The notes beneath the pieces were generated by a model that saw only the letters and a list, made by a program, of their open reading frames with translations, made no database searches and was not told the origin of the DNA. Made by a program: the position numbers and the translations under genes. This document shows positions 8,388 through 16,271 of a stretch of DNA of 27,987 nucleotides, in pieces. Source of the stretch: Egerieenecus sp048201975 (GTDB lineage Bacteria > Bacillota > Clostridia > Christensenellales > Aristaeellaceae); the NCBI GenBank assembly GCA_048201975.1, contig DBFBGQ010000060.1, positions 1 to 27,987 of the forward strand. The letters run 5' to 3'. Position 1 is the stretch's first letter. Every line of letters begins with the position of its first letter.

Positions 8388-9257
8388 GTGGACGCGGTGG
8401 TGTTTGCCAAAAGGATCCCCGGCATGCGCATGGAGCGCCTGCGCCGGGCCAATCCCTTTGAAATGAAGGTGCTGCACGCGCATGCCTTCTGGGAGATCTA
8501 TTATCTGCTGGAGGGGGAGTGCGTGTACTTTATCGACGGGCGAAGCTATGCCCTGCGCCGGGGCGCCTTTGTGTTCGTGGGAACCAACGTGCTGCACCGC
8601 ACCCTGGCGGAGCGTCACGAGCGCATCCTGATTGAGCTGGACCCGGCCGCGCTGGCGGACTTTGGCATGCGCCTGGCCGCGCTGGAAAACAACGCCAGCA
8701 TGGCGATGCAGCTGCCGCCACCGCAGCAGGAGCAGGTGGAGGGCTTTCTGCGCTGCATTGCCGAATGCCTGGAGGAGGAAGCCCCGGGGTATGCGGCCCG
8801 GGCGCGGCTTTATCTGCTCTGCCTGCTGAGCTATGTGGACGAGCATGCCCGGGGAGCGCCGGCGGTTCCGCGGGATCTGTCCCCGCGCCACCGCCTGGCG
8901 GAGGGCGTGATCCGCTACCTGGACGCCCACTACGACCAGGAGGTTACCCTGGAGGAAGTGGCCCAGGCGCTGTATGTGAGCAAGTACCACCTCTCCCGGG
9001 CGTTTAAGGAAGTGACGGGCTGCACCCTGGTGGAATACCTGACCGCGGTGCGCCTGCAGCGCGCCCGGTATCTGCTTGCATCCACCCGATTGCGGGTTTC
9101 GGAGGTGGCCAGCCGTGCGGGCTTCAATTCGCTGCCGCATTTCAACCGCGTATTTTTGCGCCAGACGGGGATGGCGCCGCTGCAATACCGCAAGGCGCTG
9201 ACCCAGGGGCAGGCGGAGCGCCCCGCTGTACCGGAGCAGGGATTATTCCTGTCGTAG
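8388..9257 (+). CDS. AraC-family transcriptional regulator
   Basis: This is a 289-residue two-domain regulator. The N-terminal half is a cupin-type effector domain with HAHAFWEIYYLLEGECVYFIDG, a typical beta-barrel signature of sugar-responsive AraC proteins. The C-terminal 100 residues hold two helix-turn-helix units: LEEVAQALYVSKYHLSRAFKEVTG, and RVSEVASRAGFNSLPHFNRVFLRQTGMAP with the standard second-helix signature. The start is GTG at 8388, preceded by GAGGAGG at eight nucleotides. Longer open frames in the same register run back through the promoter and are not used. It is divergent from the GH4 gene and probably controls it, and perhaps the importer. Its last 15 bp overlap the convergent permease gene. 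The effector is unknown. Confidence 0.9.
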   Translation: MDAVVFAKRIPGMRMERLRRANPFEMKVLHAHAFWEIYYLLEGECVYFIDGRSYALRRGAFVFVGTNVLHRTLAERHERILIELDPAALADFGMRLAALENNASMAMQLPPPQQEQVEGFLRCIAECLEEEAPGYAARARLYLLCLLSYVDEHARGAPAVPRDLSPRHRLAEGVIRYLDAHYDQEVTLEEVAQALYVSKYHLSRAFKEVTGCTLVEYLTAVRLQRARYLLASTRLRVSEVASRAGFNSLPHFNRVFLRQTGMAPLQYRKALTQGQAERPAVPEQGLFLS

Positions 9258-10400
9258 GGCCTCCACGGGCACCATCCGCGCCGCCCGCAGCGCCGGCGCC
9301 ACCCCGAAGAGCAGCCCCAGCGCCGTGGCGCCGGCCAGGGTGGGCAGCACGGTTTCCAGGGTCAGGGCGGCGCTGAGCCCGATCCATCCGCCAAACAGGC
9401 GTACCATCACGCCGCCCAGGGCCACCCCCAGCACGCCGCCCAGCACCGCGTAGCTGGCGGCCTCCAGCAGAAACAGCAGCCCCACCTGGGCGCTGGTGCC
9501 GCCCACGGCTTTGATGACGCCGATTTCCCGCCGCCGCTCCCGGACGCTGACCAGCAGGATGTTCATCACCCCGATGCCGCCGGTGAGCATGCACACCGCC
9601 GCCACGCAGGCGAGCACCATCACGAAAATGCGGACCACCGCCCGGGCCGCGTCGATTTCCTCCGCCAGGGACATGGCGTCAAATTCCCCTCCCTGGGCGG
9701 AAAGGGCCGCCAGGGCGCTCTCCGCCACGGCGTCCGCCTGCTGCCCCTTGGGAATGGAGAGGGTCAGCTCCTGCACCTGCCCGCCGAAGGTGTCCAGAAA
9801 GGTGGTCAGGGGCATATAGGCCGTGCCCTGGCAGCCGCTGAGCAGCTGCACCGTCTGGTCGGCCACGATGCCAACGATCCGCATTTGCCGGTTGCCCACG
9901 GTGAGCCGTTTGCCAACCAGCGCTTCCGGATCCTCGGGGGAGAGGGAGGCGGCCAGGGCGTGGTCTACCACCGTGACCGTGTCCCCGGCGAGGAATTCCC
10001 CCGGCAGAAAAAACCGCCCTGACTCCACCTGCAGGGCGTGCACCTCCTGGGCGCTGGCGTCCAGACCGGAAAGCTGGGCGTAGACGGGCGTATCCCCCAG
10101 GAGCACCGCGCCCAGGGTGGCTGCTCCGGCACAGGCGGGCGCGCCGGTGGCGGCGGTTACCAGCGGCCCGTCGCCGGCGGTGAGGGCGCGGTCGCTGAAG
10201 CTGCTGGCCGTGATCCACACCTTGTCCACGCCCAGGCGGGCGATTTCCGCCTCCACCTGGGTTTCGCCTGCGCCCCCCAGCGTCCATACGGTCAATATGG
10301 CGCCGATGCCCACCCCAAGCCCCAGTATGGTGAGCAGGGTGCGCACCGGATTCTTTCGCACGTTCAGCGCGGAGAGGCCCGCGGCATCCCGCAGCTTCAA
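9243..10400 (-). CDS. MacB/FtsX-type ABC transporter permease
   Basis: This is a 385-residue membrane protein of the MacB/FtsX family, which couples ATP hydrolysis to export or to mechanical work across the membrane. The N-terminal segment VRKNPVRTLLTILGLGVGIGAI is the characteristic first transmembrane helix. A large extracellular MacB-like core domain follows (about 50-265). Three C-terminal helices then occur, with the signature GGIGVMNILLVSVRERRREIG. Translation begins at TTG (10398-10400), overlapping the stop codon of the fusion-protein gene, with AAGGAG upstream, so the genes are translationally coupled. The expected ATP-binding gene is not between or beside them, so the pair must borrow an ATPase or has lost it. 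The substrate is unknown; family members export antimicrobials, peptides or lipids. Confidence 0.88.
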   Translation of the reverse strand: MKLRDAAGLSALNVRKNPVRTLLTILGLGVGIGAILTVWTLGGAGETQVEAEIARLGVDKVWITASSFSDRALTAGDGPLVTAATGAPACAGAATLGAVLLGDTPVYAQLSGLDASAQEVHALQVESGRFFLPGEFLAGDTVTVVDHALAASLSPEDPEALVGKRLTVGNRQMRIVGIVADQTVQLLSGCQGTAYMPLTTFLDTFGGQVQELTLSIPKGQQADAVAESALAALSAQGGEFDAMSLAEEIDAARAVVRIFVMVLACVAAVCMLTGGIGVMNILLVSVRERRREIGVIKAVGGTSAQVGLLFLLEAASYAVLGGVLGVALGGVMVRLFGGWIGLSAALTLETVLPTLAGATALGLLFGVAPALRAARMVPVEALRQE

Positions 10401-11386
10401 GGCGTCATCTCCTTTATCCGCTGCCCCGGGGAAAGTTCCCTGGCGCTGCTCACCACCACGGAGGTCCCTTCGGGGAGCGCGACCCAGGCGGACACCTCGT
10501 CCTGCGCCACCACGGCGGCGTCGGTTTCCCAGGCGCGCCCGTCGGCGATCCACCACACGCTCCCCTCCTGGGACAGCGCCTGCAAAGGCACCACGGTGAC
10601 GTTTTCCGCCCGCAACAACTCCACCTCTGCTTCCACCTGCGCGCCCAGGGGCAGCTCCAGCCGCTGGTCCAGGGCGAGCGTCACCTGGCAGGTGACCTGG
10701 CCGGTGGCGGCGTCCGTGGCCGCGGCGCCGATGCTCTCCACGGTCGCCTGCGCCTGTTCAACGCCCTGCACCAGAATGCGCGCCCGCTGTCCGAGCTGCA
10801 GCTTCTCCGCGTCCCGCAGGGCGGCGCTGGCAACCACCTGTTGCTGCTCGCCGCTGAGCGCCATGGCCAGCGTGCCCGCCGTAACGCCGGAGTGAGCGGT
10901 GACGTTCACCTGCTGCACCAGTCCATCTACCTGGGCGCGGACGGTTAAGGCCTCCAGGGCCAGCTGCGAGGCCGCAAGGTTTTCCCAGGCGGCGGATTGC
11001 AGGGCTTCCGCCGTGCCGGTCAGCTCCGTTGGCAGCGCGCCGCTTATGCTTTCTCCCCGGGCAAGGCAGGCGGTGACCGCTGCCTCCTGCGCCGTGCCGT
11101 CCATGCGAAACAGCGCTTGCCCCGCGCTGACCCGCTGGCCGGGGCGGACGTATACCTCCGCCACCAGGCCTGTGGAGGGAGCCAACGCCCCGTATTCCGT
11201 TTCATACCGCACCCGTCCGCTAAGCGCCAGCACGCGCTCCACTGTTCCCAGGCATACCGTGGCCGTTTCCACCTTCACGGCGCGCTCGGTTTCGCCGCTT
11301 CCCGCTGCCAACGGCGTGGCAAGCATCACCGCCGCCACCGCGGCCGTTACGGCAAGGCACCCATAAGAAGCCCAGATTTTCCGCAC
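10397..11386 (-). CDS. Membrane-fusion/HlyD-like adaptor of MacB-type exporter
   Basis: This periplasmic-adaptor-like protein is about 329 residues from the preferred GTG at 11386. An N-terminal anchor (about WASYGCLAVTAAVAAVMLATPLA) is followed by a lipoyl-type half motif GLVAEVYVRPGQRVSAGQALFRMDG, a short helical stretch, and a second half motif VRAQVDGLVQQVNVTAHSGVTAGT. Beta-barrel segments ending in VVPLQALSQEGSVWWIADG follow. This order matches RND/MacA-type fusion proteins. In Gram-positive cells they stabilise the permease on the outer face of the membrane. The frame is open back to 11488, but that point lies inside the tRNA promoter on the other strand, so a start near 11386 is chosen. 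The ribosome site for it is mediocre, so the N-terminus is uncertain. It is co-translated with the permease. Confidence 0.82.
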   Translation of the reverse strand: MRKIWASYGCLAVTAAVAAVMLATPLAAGSGETERAVKVETATVCLGTVERVLALSGRVRYETEYGALAPSTGLVAEVYVRPGQRVSAGQALFRMDGTAQEAAVTACLARGESISGALPTELTGTAEALQSAAWENLAASQLALEALTVRAQVDGLVQQVNVTAHSGVTAGTLAMALSGEQQQVVASAALRDAEKLQLGQRARILVQGVEQAQATVESIGAAATDAATGQVTCQVTLALDQRLELPLGAQVEAEVELLRAENVTVVPLQALSQEGSVWWIADGRAWETDAAVVAQDEVSAWVALPEGTSVVVSSARELSPGQRIKEMTP

Positions 11387-11482
11387 CCTTCCACCGCACC
11401 TTCCATGTTTTCTGCGCCGGTAGTGTTCCACAATTTCGCCGGGTTCTGAACGGAAATTTTTGGGAGGCCGGTGAAAAAGTGC

Positions 11483-11511
11483 TTGCAATCCCTTCCTGTA
11501 TATGCTATACT
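11483..11511 (+). promoter_or_regulatory. Promoter of tRNA-Val
   Basis: TTGCAA at 11483-11488 and TATACT at 11506-11511 are separated by 17 bp and end 15 bp before the tRNA. This is a strong sigma-70-type promoter in the right place. Confidence 0.8.
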
Positions 11512-11526
11512 GTGTTGCGTGACCTT

Positions 11527-11603
11527 GGGATTATAGCTCAGTTGGTTAGAGCGCCACGTTGACATCGTGGAGGTCAGAGGTTCGAGCCCTCCTAATCCCA
11601 CCA
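11527..11603 (+). tRNA. tRNA-Val (anticodon GAC)
   Basis: The full cloverleaf can be folded: acceptor GGGATTA pairs with TAATCCC (11527-11533 with 11593-11599), the D stem is GCTC/GAGC, the anticodon stem CCACG/CGTGG carries loop TTGACAT with anticodon GAC at 11561-11563, the T loop is TTCGAGC, and the CCA end is encoded (11601-11603). The first T-stem pair is an A-C mismatch (11576 with 11592), while the other four pair. The 3' end is the likely integration site of the mobile element whose integrase lies just downstream. Confidence 0.96.
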
Positions 11604-11610
11604 TAGCGAA

Positions 11611-11637
11611 GCCACCCGATTGTCGGGTGGCTTTTTT
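11611..11637 (+). terminator. Rho-independent terminator after tRNA-Val
   Basis: A perfect 9-bp stem (GCCACCCGA at 11611-11619 with TCGGGTGGC at 11623-11631, loop TTG) is followed by six T residues. It closes the tRNA transcript. Confidence 0.92.
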
Positions 11638-11692
11638 GCTAGGTTTTTCAAGGGTTTGCGGGCTTTCCTACCGCTGCGGAACGGGCCCAAAG

Positions 11693-11728
11693 GCGGAAGG
11701 TTTCGCGGGGAAACCTCCCGCTTTTTTT
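11693..11728 (+). terminator. Second Rho-independent terminator
   Basis: An 11-bp stem with one A-C mismatch (11693-11703 with 11711-11721) is followed by seven T residues. It may shield the integrase gene from tRNA read-through or belong to the integrated element. Confidence 0.75.
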
Positions 11729-11755
11729 GACCCTTTTGCAGGGTTTTGGGCCTTT

Positions 11756-11854
11756 TGTCACACATTTTGTCGCATACTTGCCCCTTTTAGGGCCCGCAAG
11801 CCCAGGTATTTCGGGCGTTTGCGGACTTGGGCTTTGTCACATAAAGTGTCACAT
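11756..11854. promoter_or_regulatory. Paired 12-bp direct repeats, putative integrase arm sites
   Basis: TGTCACA occurs at 11756, 11835 and 11847, with a variant TGTCGCA at 11768. Both pairs are spaced exactly 12 bp start to start, and the last copy overlaps the integrase stop codon. Paired direct repeats between the tRNA attachment site and the int gene are typical of arm-type binding sites for tyrosine recombinases. The role is inference. Confidence 0.45.
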
Positions 11855-12949
11855 GGCGGCCCTTTTTTCGGTGATTTTTTCCACCGCGTACAGGTGCTTC
11901 ATAACGCCTTCATGCCGGGTTCTGGCGTAGACCCGTTCCACCATGCGGGTGTCCGCGTGGCCCATGAGATCCGCCACCTCCGCGGAAGTTTTGCCGTACT
12001 CCTTCATCTGCGTGCCGAAGGTGGTGCGGAAGTCCGCGTCGCTGTACCCTTTCAGGTGCAGGTGCGCCAGGGCCCGCTTACTTACCCGCGCTTTGTGGGA
12101 GTAGCACCAGGGCTTGTCTCCCCCCAGGATGAAGCCGCGGGGTTGCTGCTCCGGACGCAGGATGTCCACCAGCACCTTGGGCAGCAGCACCGTCCGGGCG
12201 GCATGGGCCGTTTTGGGCTTGCCGATGTATGCCCGGCTGTTACCCGGGTAGGTAACGGCCTGCACCACCTTGGCGTATTGCTGCTCCAGGGCAACGTTTT
12301 CCCAGCACATGCCCAGGGCCTCCTCCGGGCGCATGCCTGTGTAGGCCAGCAGGCCCATGTAGAGCCGCTCATCCCGGTCCTGCAGGTGTGGGATGGCCTG
12401 GCGCACTCGCTGGATCTCCGCGTCCGTCATGGCCTTGTGGTGCCCGGCGTCCTCCGCGCGGATGTTCAGCAGGGAATGTTTGAAGGGCGTTTCCGGGATG
12501 ATCTTCATTTCCACCGCCACCTTGAAGATGCGGCTGGCCAGCCCGGAAACTCGCTGGATGGTGCAGGCGTTGAGGTTCTTCTTACGTCCGCGCTCCCCAG
12601 CCGTGGCCATCCAGTCATAGAACTGCTGGATGGTGGCCACGGTCACCTGGTCCATGGGCATGTCCCCCAGAAAGGGCAGAATGTTCAGCTCCAGGTACAG
12701 CCGGTAATTGGCGACGGTTTTCGGGGCCAGCCGGGCCATGAAGGTGGGGGCGTAGGTTTCCTCCACAAACTGGCGCACCGTGGGCGTTTTGTGGACGTGC
12801 GCCGCTTCCACGGCGTCCGCCGGAACCACCAGCCCCGCCGCAATGGCCTGCCGCAGGTAGTCATCGAGGATTTCCTGCTGGGTTTCCCCGGAGAGCCAAA
12901 CGCATTGATCGCCGATCTTTGCGCGCTGTCGGATTCTTTTCTTGGACAT
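11849..12949 (-). CDS. Site-specific tyrosine recombinase (integrase)
   Basis: This integrase of 366 residues is placed to recombine the element into the tRNA-Val gene next door. The start at 12949 (MSKKRIRQRAKIGD) has AGGGAG eight nucleotides upstream. A longer in-frame start at TTG 13093 with a strong AAAGGAGG would add 48 residues and cannot be excluded. The N-terminal part holds the SAM-like core-binding domain (about 55-120). Catalytic residues visible are Arg207 (TGMRPEEALG), Lys246, Arg308 (DFRTTFGT), His331 (LMGHADTR) and the nucleophile Tyr341. The usual box-II histidine (HxxR) is Ala305 here, which may weaken activity. The protein resembles integrases of mobile elements in Clostridia. 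It is the last gene of the element's minus-strand block. Confidence 0.9.
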   Translation of the reverse strand: MSKKRIRQRAKIGDQCVWLSGETQQEILDDYLRQAIAAGLVVPADAVEAAHVHKTPTVRQFVEETYAPTFMARLAPKTVANYRLYLELNILPFLGDMPMDQVTVATIQQFYDWMATAGERGRKKNLNACTIQRVSGLASRIFKVAVEMKIIPETPFKHSLLNIRAEDAGHHKAMTDAEIQRVRQAIPHLQDRDERLYMGLLAYTGMRPEEALGMCWENVALEQQYAKVVQAVTYPGNSRAYIGKPKTAHAARTVLLPKVLVDILRPEQQPRGFILGGDKPWCYSHKARVSKRALAHLHLKGYSDADFRTTFGTQMKEYGKTSAEVADLMGHADTRMVERVYARTRHEGVMKHLYAVEKITEKRAAM

Positions 12950-13113
12950 GTCGAATGCTCCCTTCGACATATCCGCCCCGTCGGATGTGGAGTTTTCAAG
13001 GTAGGCGGAAGCCGTCTGTTTCCCGTAGGTAGGCGGGGCGTTTCCTTTGCGCACGGCCTCCGTAGGAAATTGTATCACACGATGGTCATGCAATGCAATC
13101 TCACCTCCTTTGC

Positions 13114-14120
13114 TTATCGTTCCTGATGGTTTTTGCCGGTGTCGCTGCGGGCGCTTTCCCGCGCTTCCCTGCCGGCGTAGGTGTCCAGCACCTCTGGAGG
13201 GATACGCTCCAGCACGCCCAGGGCTGCGGCGTAGTCTTTGCGCAGCTTGGCGTCCTCCAGCTGCTTGGCAAAGCTCCTTTGCCGGGTCTGCTCCAGCCGG
13301 GCGTTCAGCTGCGCATTTTCGGCTTTCAGGGCCTGATTTTCGGCCATGGTATCCGTGAAGGCAATGTTGTACCGCTTCAGCTGCGCCCGCAACTTGGCCA
13401 CGTCGGGAAGATACCAGTCCAGCGTCTCGCCAATCTGCTGGGCGCGGGCCTTGTAGTTGAGCAGGTTCACCCCGTCCAGCAGGGCTTCCAGGCGTTCCTT
13501 TTGCTTGTTGAGCCGGGCCATTTGCTTGAACACCCGGGGCGGGATGTGGTCCCGGCCTGTTTCGGCGGCGCTCTCGCCCCGCTCCAGCTGGGGATATTGC
13601 CGGGTCATGTGCCGGTAGAAATCGTCCTGCCACTGAATCAGCTGTTGCGGTTGCCGATGATCTCCTTGGCGGACAGGCGGTTGTCCGCCGTGAGGGGCAC
13701 GAAGGTTACGTGCATGTGCGGGGTTTTTTTTTCCAGGTGAATCACCGCGGAAAGGATGGTTTCCGGCCTCTGCCGCTGGGTGAGAAAGTCCAGGGCATAG
13801 CGGAAATAGGCGCAGATTTCCTGCGGGTTTTTGCCGCGAAAGAGCTCGGGGCTGCCGGTCATTAGGGTTTCCACCAGGCGGACGCTGTCCGGCCGGGTGC
13901 GGCAGCCTGCCTGGGCAATTTGGCGTTCCGCCTCCGCCCGGTAATGTCCACGAGGTTCCACCAGGTGGACGTTCAGGTGGCTGCGGCTGGTATCCACATC
14001 CGGGTTGCTGGCGTAGCGCTCCTTGGCGCGCTCGTTGTGGGCCTCGATGCGGCCGATCTCCGGGCCTTTATACTTGGCAAAGCGTAGAATGGCATACATG
14101 GGTTGGCTGATAAAGCTCAC
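13114..14120 (-). pseudogene. MobV/Pre-type relaxase, frameshifted
   Basis: This is a plasmid-recombination/mobilization relaxase, which nicks oriT and leads DNA transfer. The first half (14120-13638) carries the catalytic landmarks of MobV proteins: His28 in EAHNERAKERY, and the metal site His128, Glu130, His135 and His137 in IHLEKKTPHMH. It stops at TGA 13638-13640. The missing continuation (LIQWQDDFYRH) and the C-terminal half (from 13608, MTRQYPQLERG...) follow in the next frame. Restoring one A near 13641-13645, to give AACAAGCTG, joins the halves into about 335 residues. The C-terminal half is coiled-coil rich. A real mutation or a sequencing error are both possible. The start is either GTG 14120 or ATG 14099, neither with ideal spacing from AGGAGG. 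Confidence 0.85.
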
Positions 14121-14144
14121 CTCCTGAGCGTGTTTTGGAAAAAG

Positions 14145-14195
14145 GCTGCGTACATACGTACCTGCGTACCGTTGCCCTGTACGTATGTACGCAGC
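14145..14195. repeat. Perfect 17-bp inverted repeat, candidate oriT or origin
   Basis: GCTGCGTACATACGTAC at 14145-14161 is the exact reverse complement of 14179-14195, with a 17-nt loop that repeats CTGCGTAC. It lies directly upstream of the relaxase gene, where MobV elements keep oriT, and just after the helicase stop codon. It could also be a replication origin or terminator. No T run follows, so plain termination is less likely. Confidence 0.6.
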
Positions 14196-14203
14196 GTTGG
14201 GCG

Positions 14204-15595
14204 TTATGCTTTACTGGAAACGTCGTTTTCTGTAAAGGGGTTCCCGGGGGAAAAGTCCTTCTGCCAGCCGTCGCAGGTCTGCATGGGGAGCTTCAACAGC
14301 GACTCGATGCCGTGAAAGCCCCATACCCGGCGGCCTGCCGCGTTGAGCTGGTTGTTGTTGTGCGTAATGTGGTAGCGCTGCTGGTTGTCCACCAGAAAGT
14401 CGCTGAAGCTGCGGGGCTTGAGGGCGGAGAAGCTGTTCTCCTCGCACCAGATGCAATAAATCTTGTACAGCTCCTTGGCGCTGATCCTGCCGTCGGGTTT
14501 CAAGGCGATGTAGCCGGTGGATTCCATGAACAGGATGACGTTGTTGGCGTCCTGGCGGAGCACCTCCCGGTTGGCGATGGCACGCGGGCTCTCGGTGAAG
14601 CGGAAGTGATTGGCTGCCAGGCGCTTCAGCCCGGCAAGCGCCCAGAGGAGGATGCCCTCCGCCTCCCGGCACATTTTCTCCGCCAGGTCGGGATCGTCCA
14701 CCCTGTGGGCGGGGCGCTCCCGGGTGGTGAGGATCAACTGACGGCGGTAGAAACCGTCGCTGCGGTCGTAGAGGGCTTGCAAATCGCCGTTGCTGAAGGC
14801 CAGCAGCCGAGCATACATCCAGCCCTGGTAGCTCTGGCGGCCCTTCCTTTCCAGGTCCATTTTGCCCTGGGCCGTCACCAGGGACTTCACATAGTTGGTC
14901 TGTTTCAGGGCTTCCATGCGCATGTCGTCGTCGATCATCAGGTGGATATGCTCCAGGTCCGCCCGGGCGAAGCGGTTCTCCGAAACCTTGCCCACGCTGC
15001 CGTCCTTGGCGTTGCAGCCGAATAGGCGGGACAGCACGTTGCCAATTTGGCTTTTTCCTTCGCCGCCGTTGCCCTTGATGATCATCATGCGCTGACCTTT
15101 GTTGCTGGGGATCAGACAATACCCCACGTATTCCTGGAGGGTGGGGATATCCTCCGCGTACAGCAGCTCCTCCAGGAAGCGGAGCCAGGTTTCCGGCTGC
15201 GGGGCGTCGGGACGATCGGCCACGGGAAAGCGGCTGCGGACAATCTCGCGTTTTTCCGGGCAGAAGGTTCCATCCAGATACAGCGTGCCGTTTTGCAGGT
15301 GGATACGGTCGTCCTGGGGTGGAAGCTCCTCCACATGGGCCATGATTTTGAGCAGCTCCAGGATGCCGGTAATCTTCCGGGCCACGCTCAGCGCCGCGTA
15401 GGGCTCCACCTGCTGGAAAATCGCCACCTTCAGGGGCGTTTCGTCCACCATGCAGCCCTCGGGGGTAAAGAACGCGCCTTCGGTGTAGCACAGCTGATGC
15501 GCTGACAGGTATTGCTGGCAAAAGCGGCTTTCGTTGATGTGCCGGCCGTCATACCAGACGGGAAAAGCCTCACCCGGCGAGCTTGCAATCTTCAT
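14204..15595 (-). CDS. P4-type phage/plasmid primase-helicase (SF3)
   Basis: This 463-residue protein resembles the D5/P4 alpha helicase family, which unwinds phage or plasmid DNA during replication. Walker A is GNGGEGKS at 175-182. The acidic motif HLMIDDDM at about 218-225 serves as Walker B. The downstream stretch LAFSNGDLQALYDRSDGFYRRQLIL matches motif C and the arginine-finger region of SF3 helicases. The N-terminal third matches the D5-N type region. The ATG at 15595 has GGAGGAGG upstream, and the gene overlaps the end of the primase gene by 26 bp. Primase and helicase are split into two genes here, while many P4-like proteins are fused. It implies that the element can replicate autonomously at some stage. 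Confidence 0.9.
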   Translation of the reverse strand: MKIASSPGEAFPVWYDGRHINESRFCQQYLSAHQLCYTEGAFFTPEGCMVDETPLKVAIFQQVEPYAALSVARKITGILELLKIMAHVEELPPQDDRIHLQNGTLYLDGTFCPEKREIVRSRFPVADRPDAPQPETWLRFLEELLYAEDIPTLQEYVGYCLIPSNKGQRMMIIKGNGGEGKSQIGNVLSRLFGCNAKDGSVGKVSENRFARADLEHIHLMIDDDMRMEALKQTNYVKSLVTAQGKMDLERKGRQSYQGWMYARLLAFSNGDLQALYDRSDGFYRRQLILTTRERPAHRVDDPDLAEKMCREAEGILLWALAGLKRLAANHFRFTESPRAIANREVLRQDANNVILFMESTGYIALKPDGRISAKELYKIYCIWCEENSFSALKPRSFSDFLVDNQQRYHITHNNNQLNAAGRRVWGFHGIESLLKLPMQTCDGWQKDFSPGNPFTENDVSSKA

Positions 15596-16184
15596 CCGCT
15601 ACCTCCTCCCCTCGAGCCGCCAGAAGGCGGTTTTTCATTTTCGCTAGGGTACCGTCCAGGGTGATTCTCGCGGCGGTGGAACGCCGCAGGGATGCACCCG
15701 CGTCATAGAGCCGGTCAATGAGATGTGAAACGTAAGGCAGCTCCCGCACCGCCTCCGCGAAGGCGGGGTTCCAGGTGGCATCCTCCGGCGCGGGGGCATA
15801 GCGGGCCTTCTGCTCCTTGAGCAGGCACTCATAATCGATCAGGACGGCCACGCACGCCGCCTCCGCCTGCCGTTGCCGGGTCTGCGCCGTACGGTTTCCC
15901 TGGACAGCCGCGGCAACGGGTGTACGGGGATCGATGCCGAAGTCAGCGGCAATCTTACGGGCGGCGTCCAGGGGGCTCAACTGGAACAGCCTGCCCACAA
16001 AGTCGATAACATCCCCAGTTTCATGGCAGCCGAAGCAGTAGTACCGCGCATCCACCTTCATGGAGGGATGCCTGTCGGAATGAAAGGGACAGCAGATCAT
16101 GCCGTTGGCCGGGACGCGCAGGCCATAAAAGACCGCGGCTTCCCGGGTGGTAACCGCTGCTTTCACCGCGGCAAAAATTTGCAT
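15570..16184 (-). CDS. CHC2 zinc-finger primase-like protein
   Basis: This 204-residue protein has an N-terminal DnaG-type CHC2 zinc-binding domain, with ligands Cys32, His35, Cys50 and Cys53 in CPFHSDRHPSM and YYCFGCHETGDVIDF. In DnaG primases this domain recognises the priming site on single-stranded DNA. No TOPRIM catalytic domain follows. The rest is helical and unassigned, so it probably works with another primase or with the helicase encoded next. The start is ATG 16184 with AAAGGAG nine nucleotides upstream. A longer frame back to 16331 crosses the promoter and is rejected. It is the first gene of the element's replication operon, divergent from the XRE repressor. Confidence 0.87.
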   Translation of the reverse strand: MQIFAAVKAAVTTREAAVFYGLRVPANGMICCPFHSDRHPSMKVDARYYCFGCHETGDVIDFVGRLFQLSPLDAARKIAADFGIDPRTPVAAAVQGNRTAQTRQRQAEAACVAVLIDYECLLKEQKARYAPAPEDATWNPAFAEAVRELPYVSHLIDRLYDAGASLRRSTAARITLDGTLAKMKNRLLAARGEEVADEDCKLAG

Positions 16185-16271
16185 CAACACACGCTCCTTT
16201 CTCGTGTAAAATCCGTATGCGCCGCGTTTTGGCCGGAACGCAGCGCCGTGAGCATCCGACGTCGTAAGGAT

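Noticed and set aside
11567..13126. A 519-codon plus-strand frame opposite the integrase
   Set aside because: It starts inside the tRNA and is antisense to the recombinase, with no recognisable domain.
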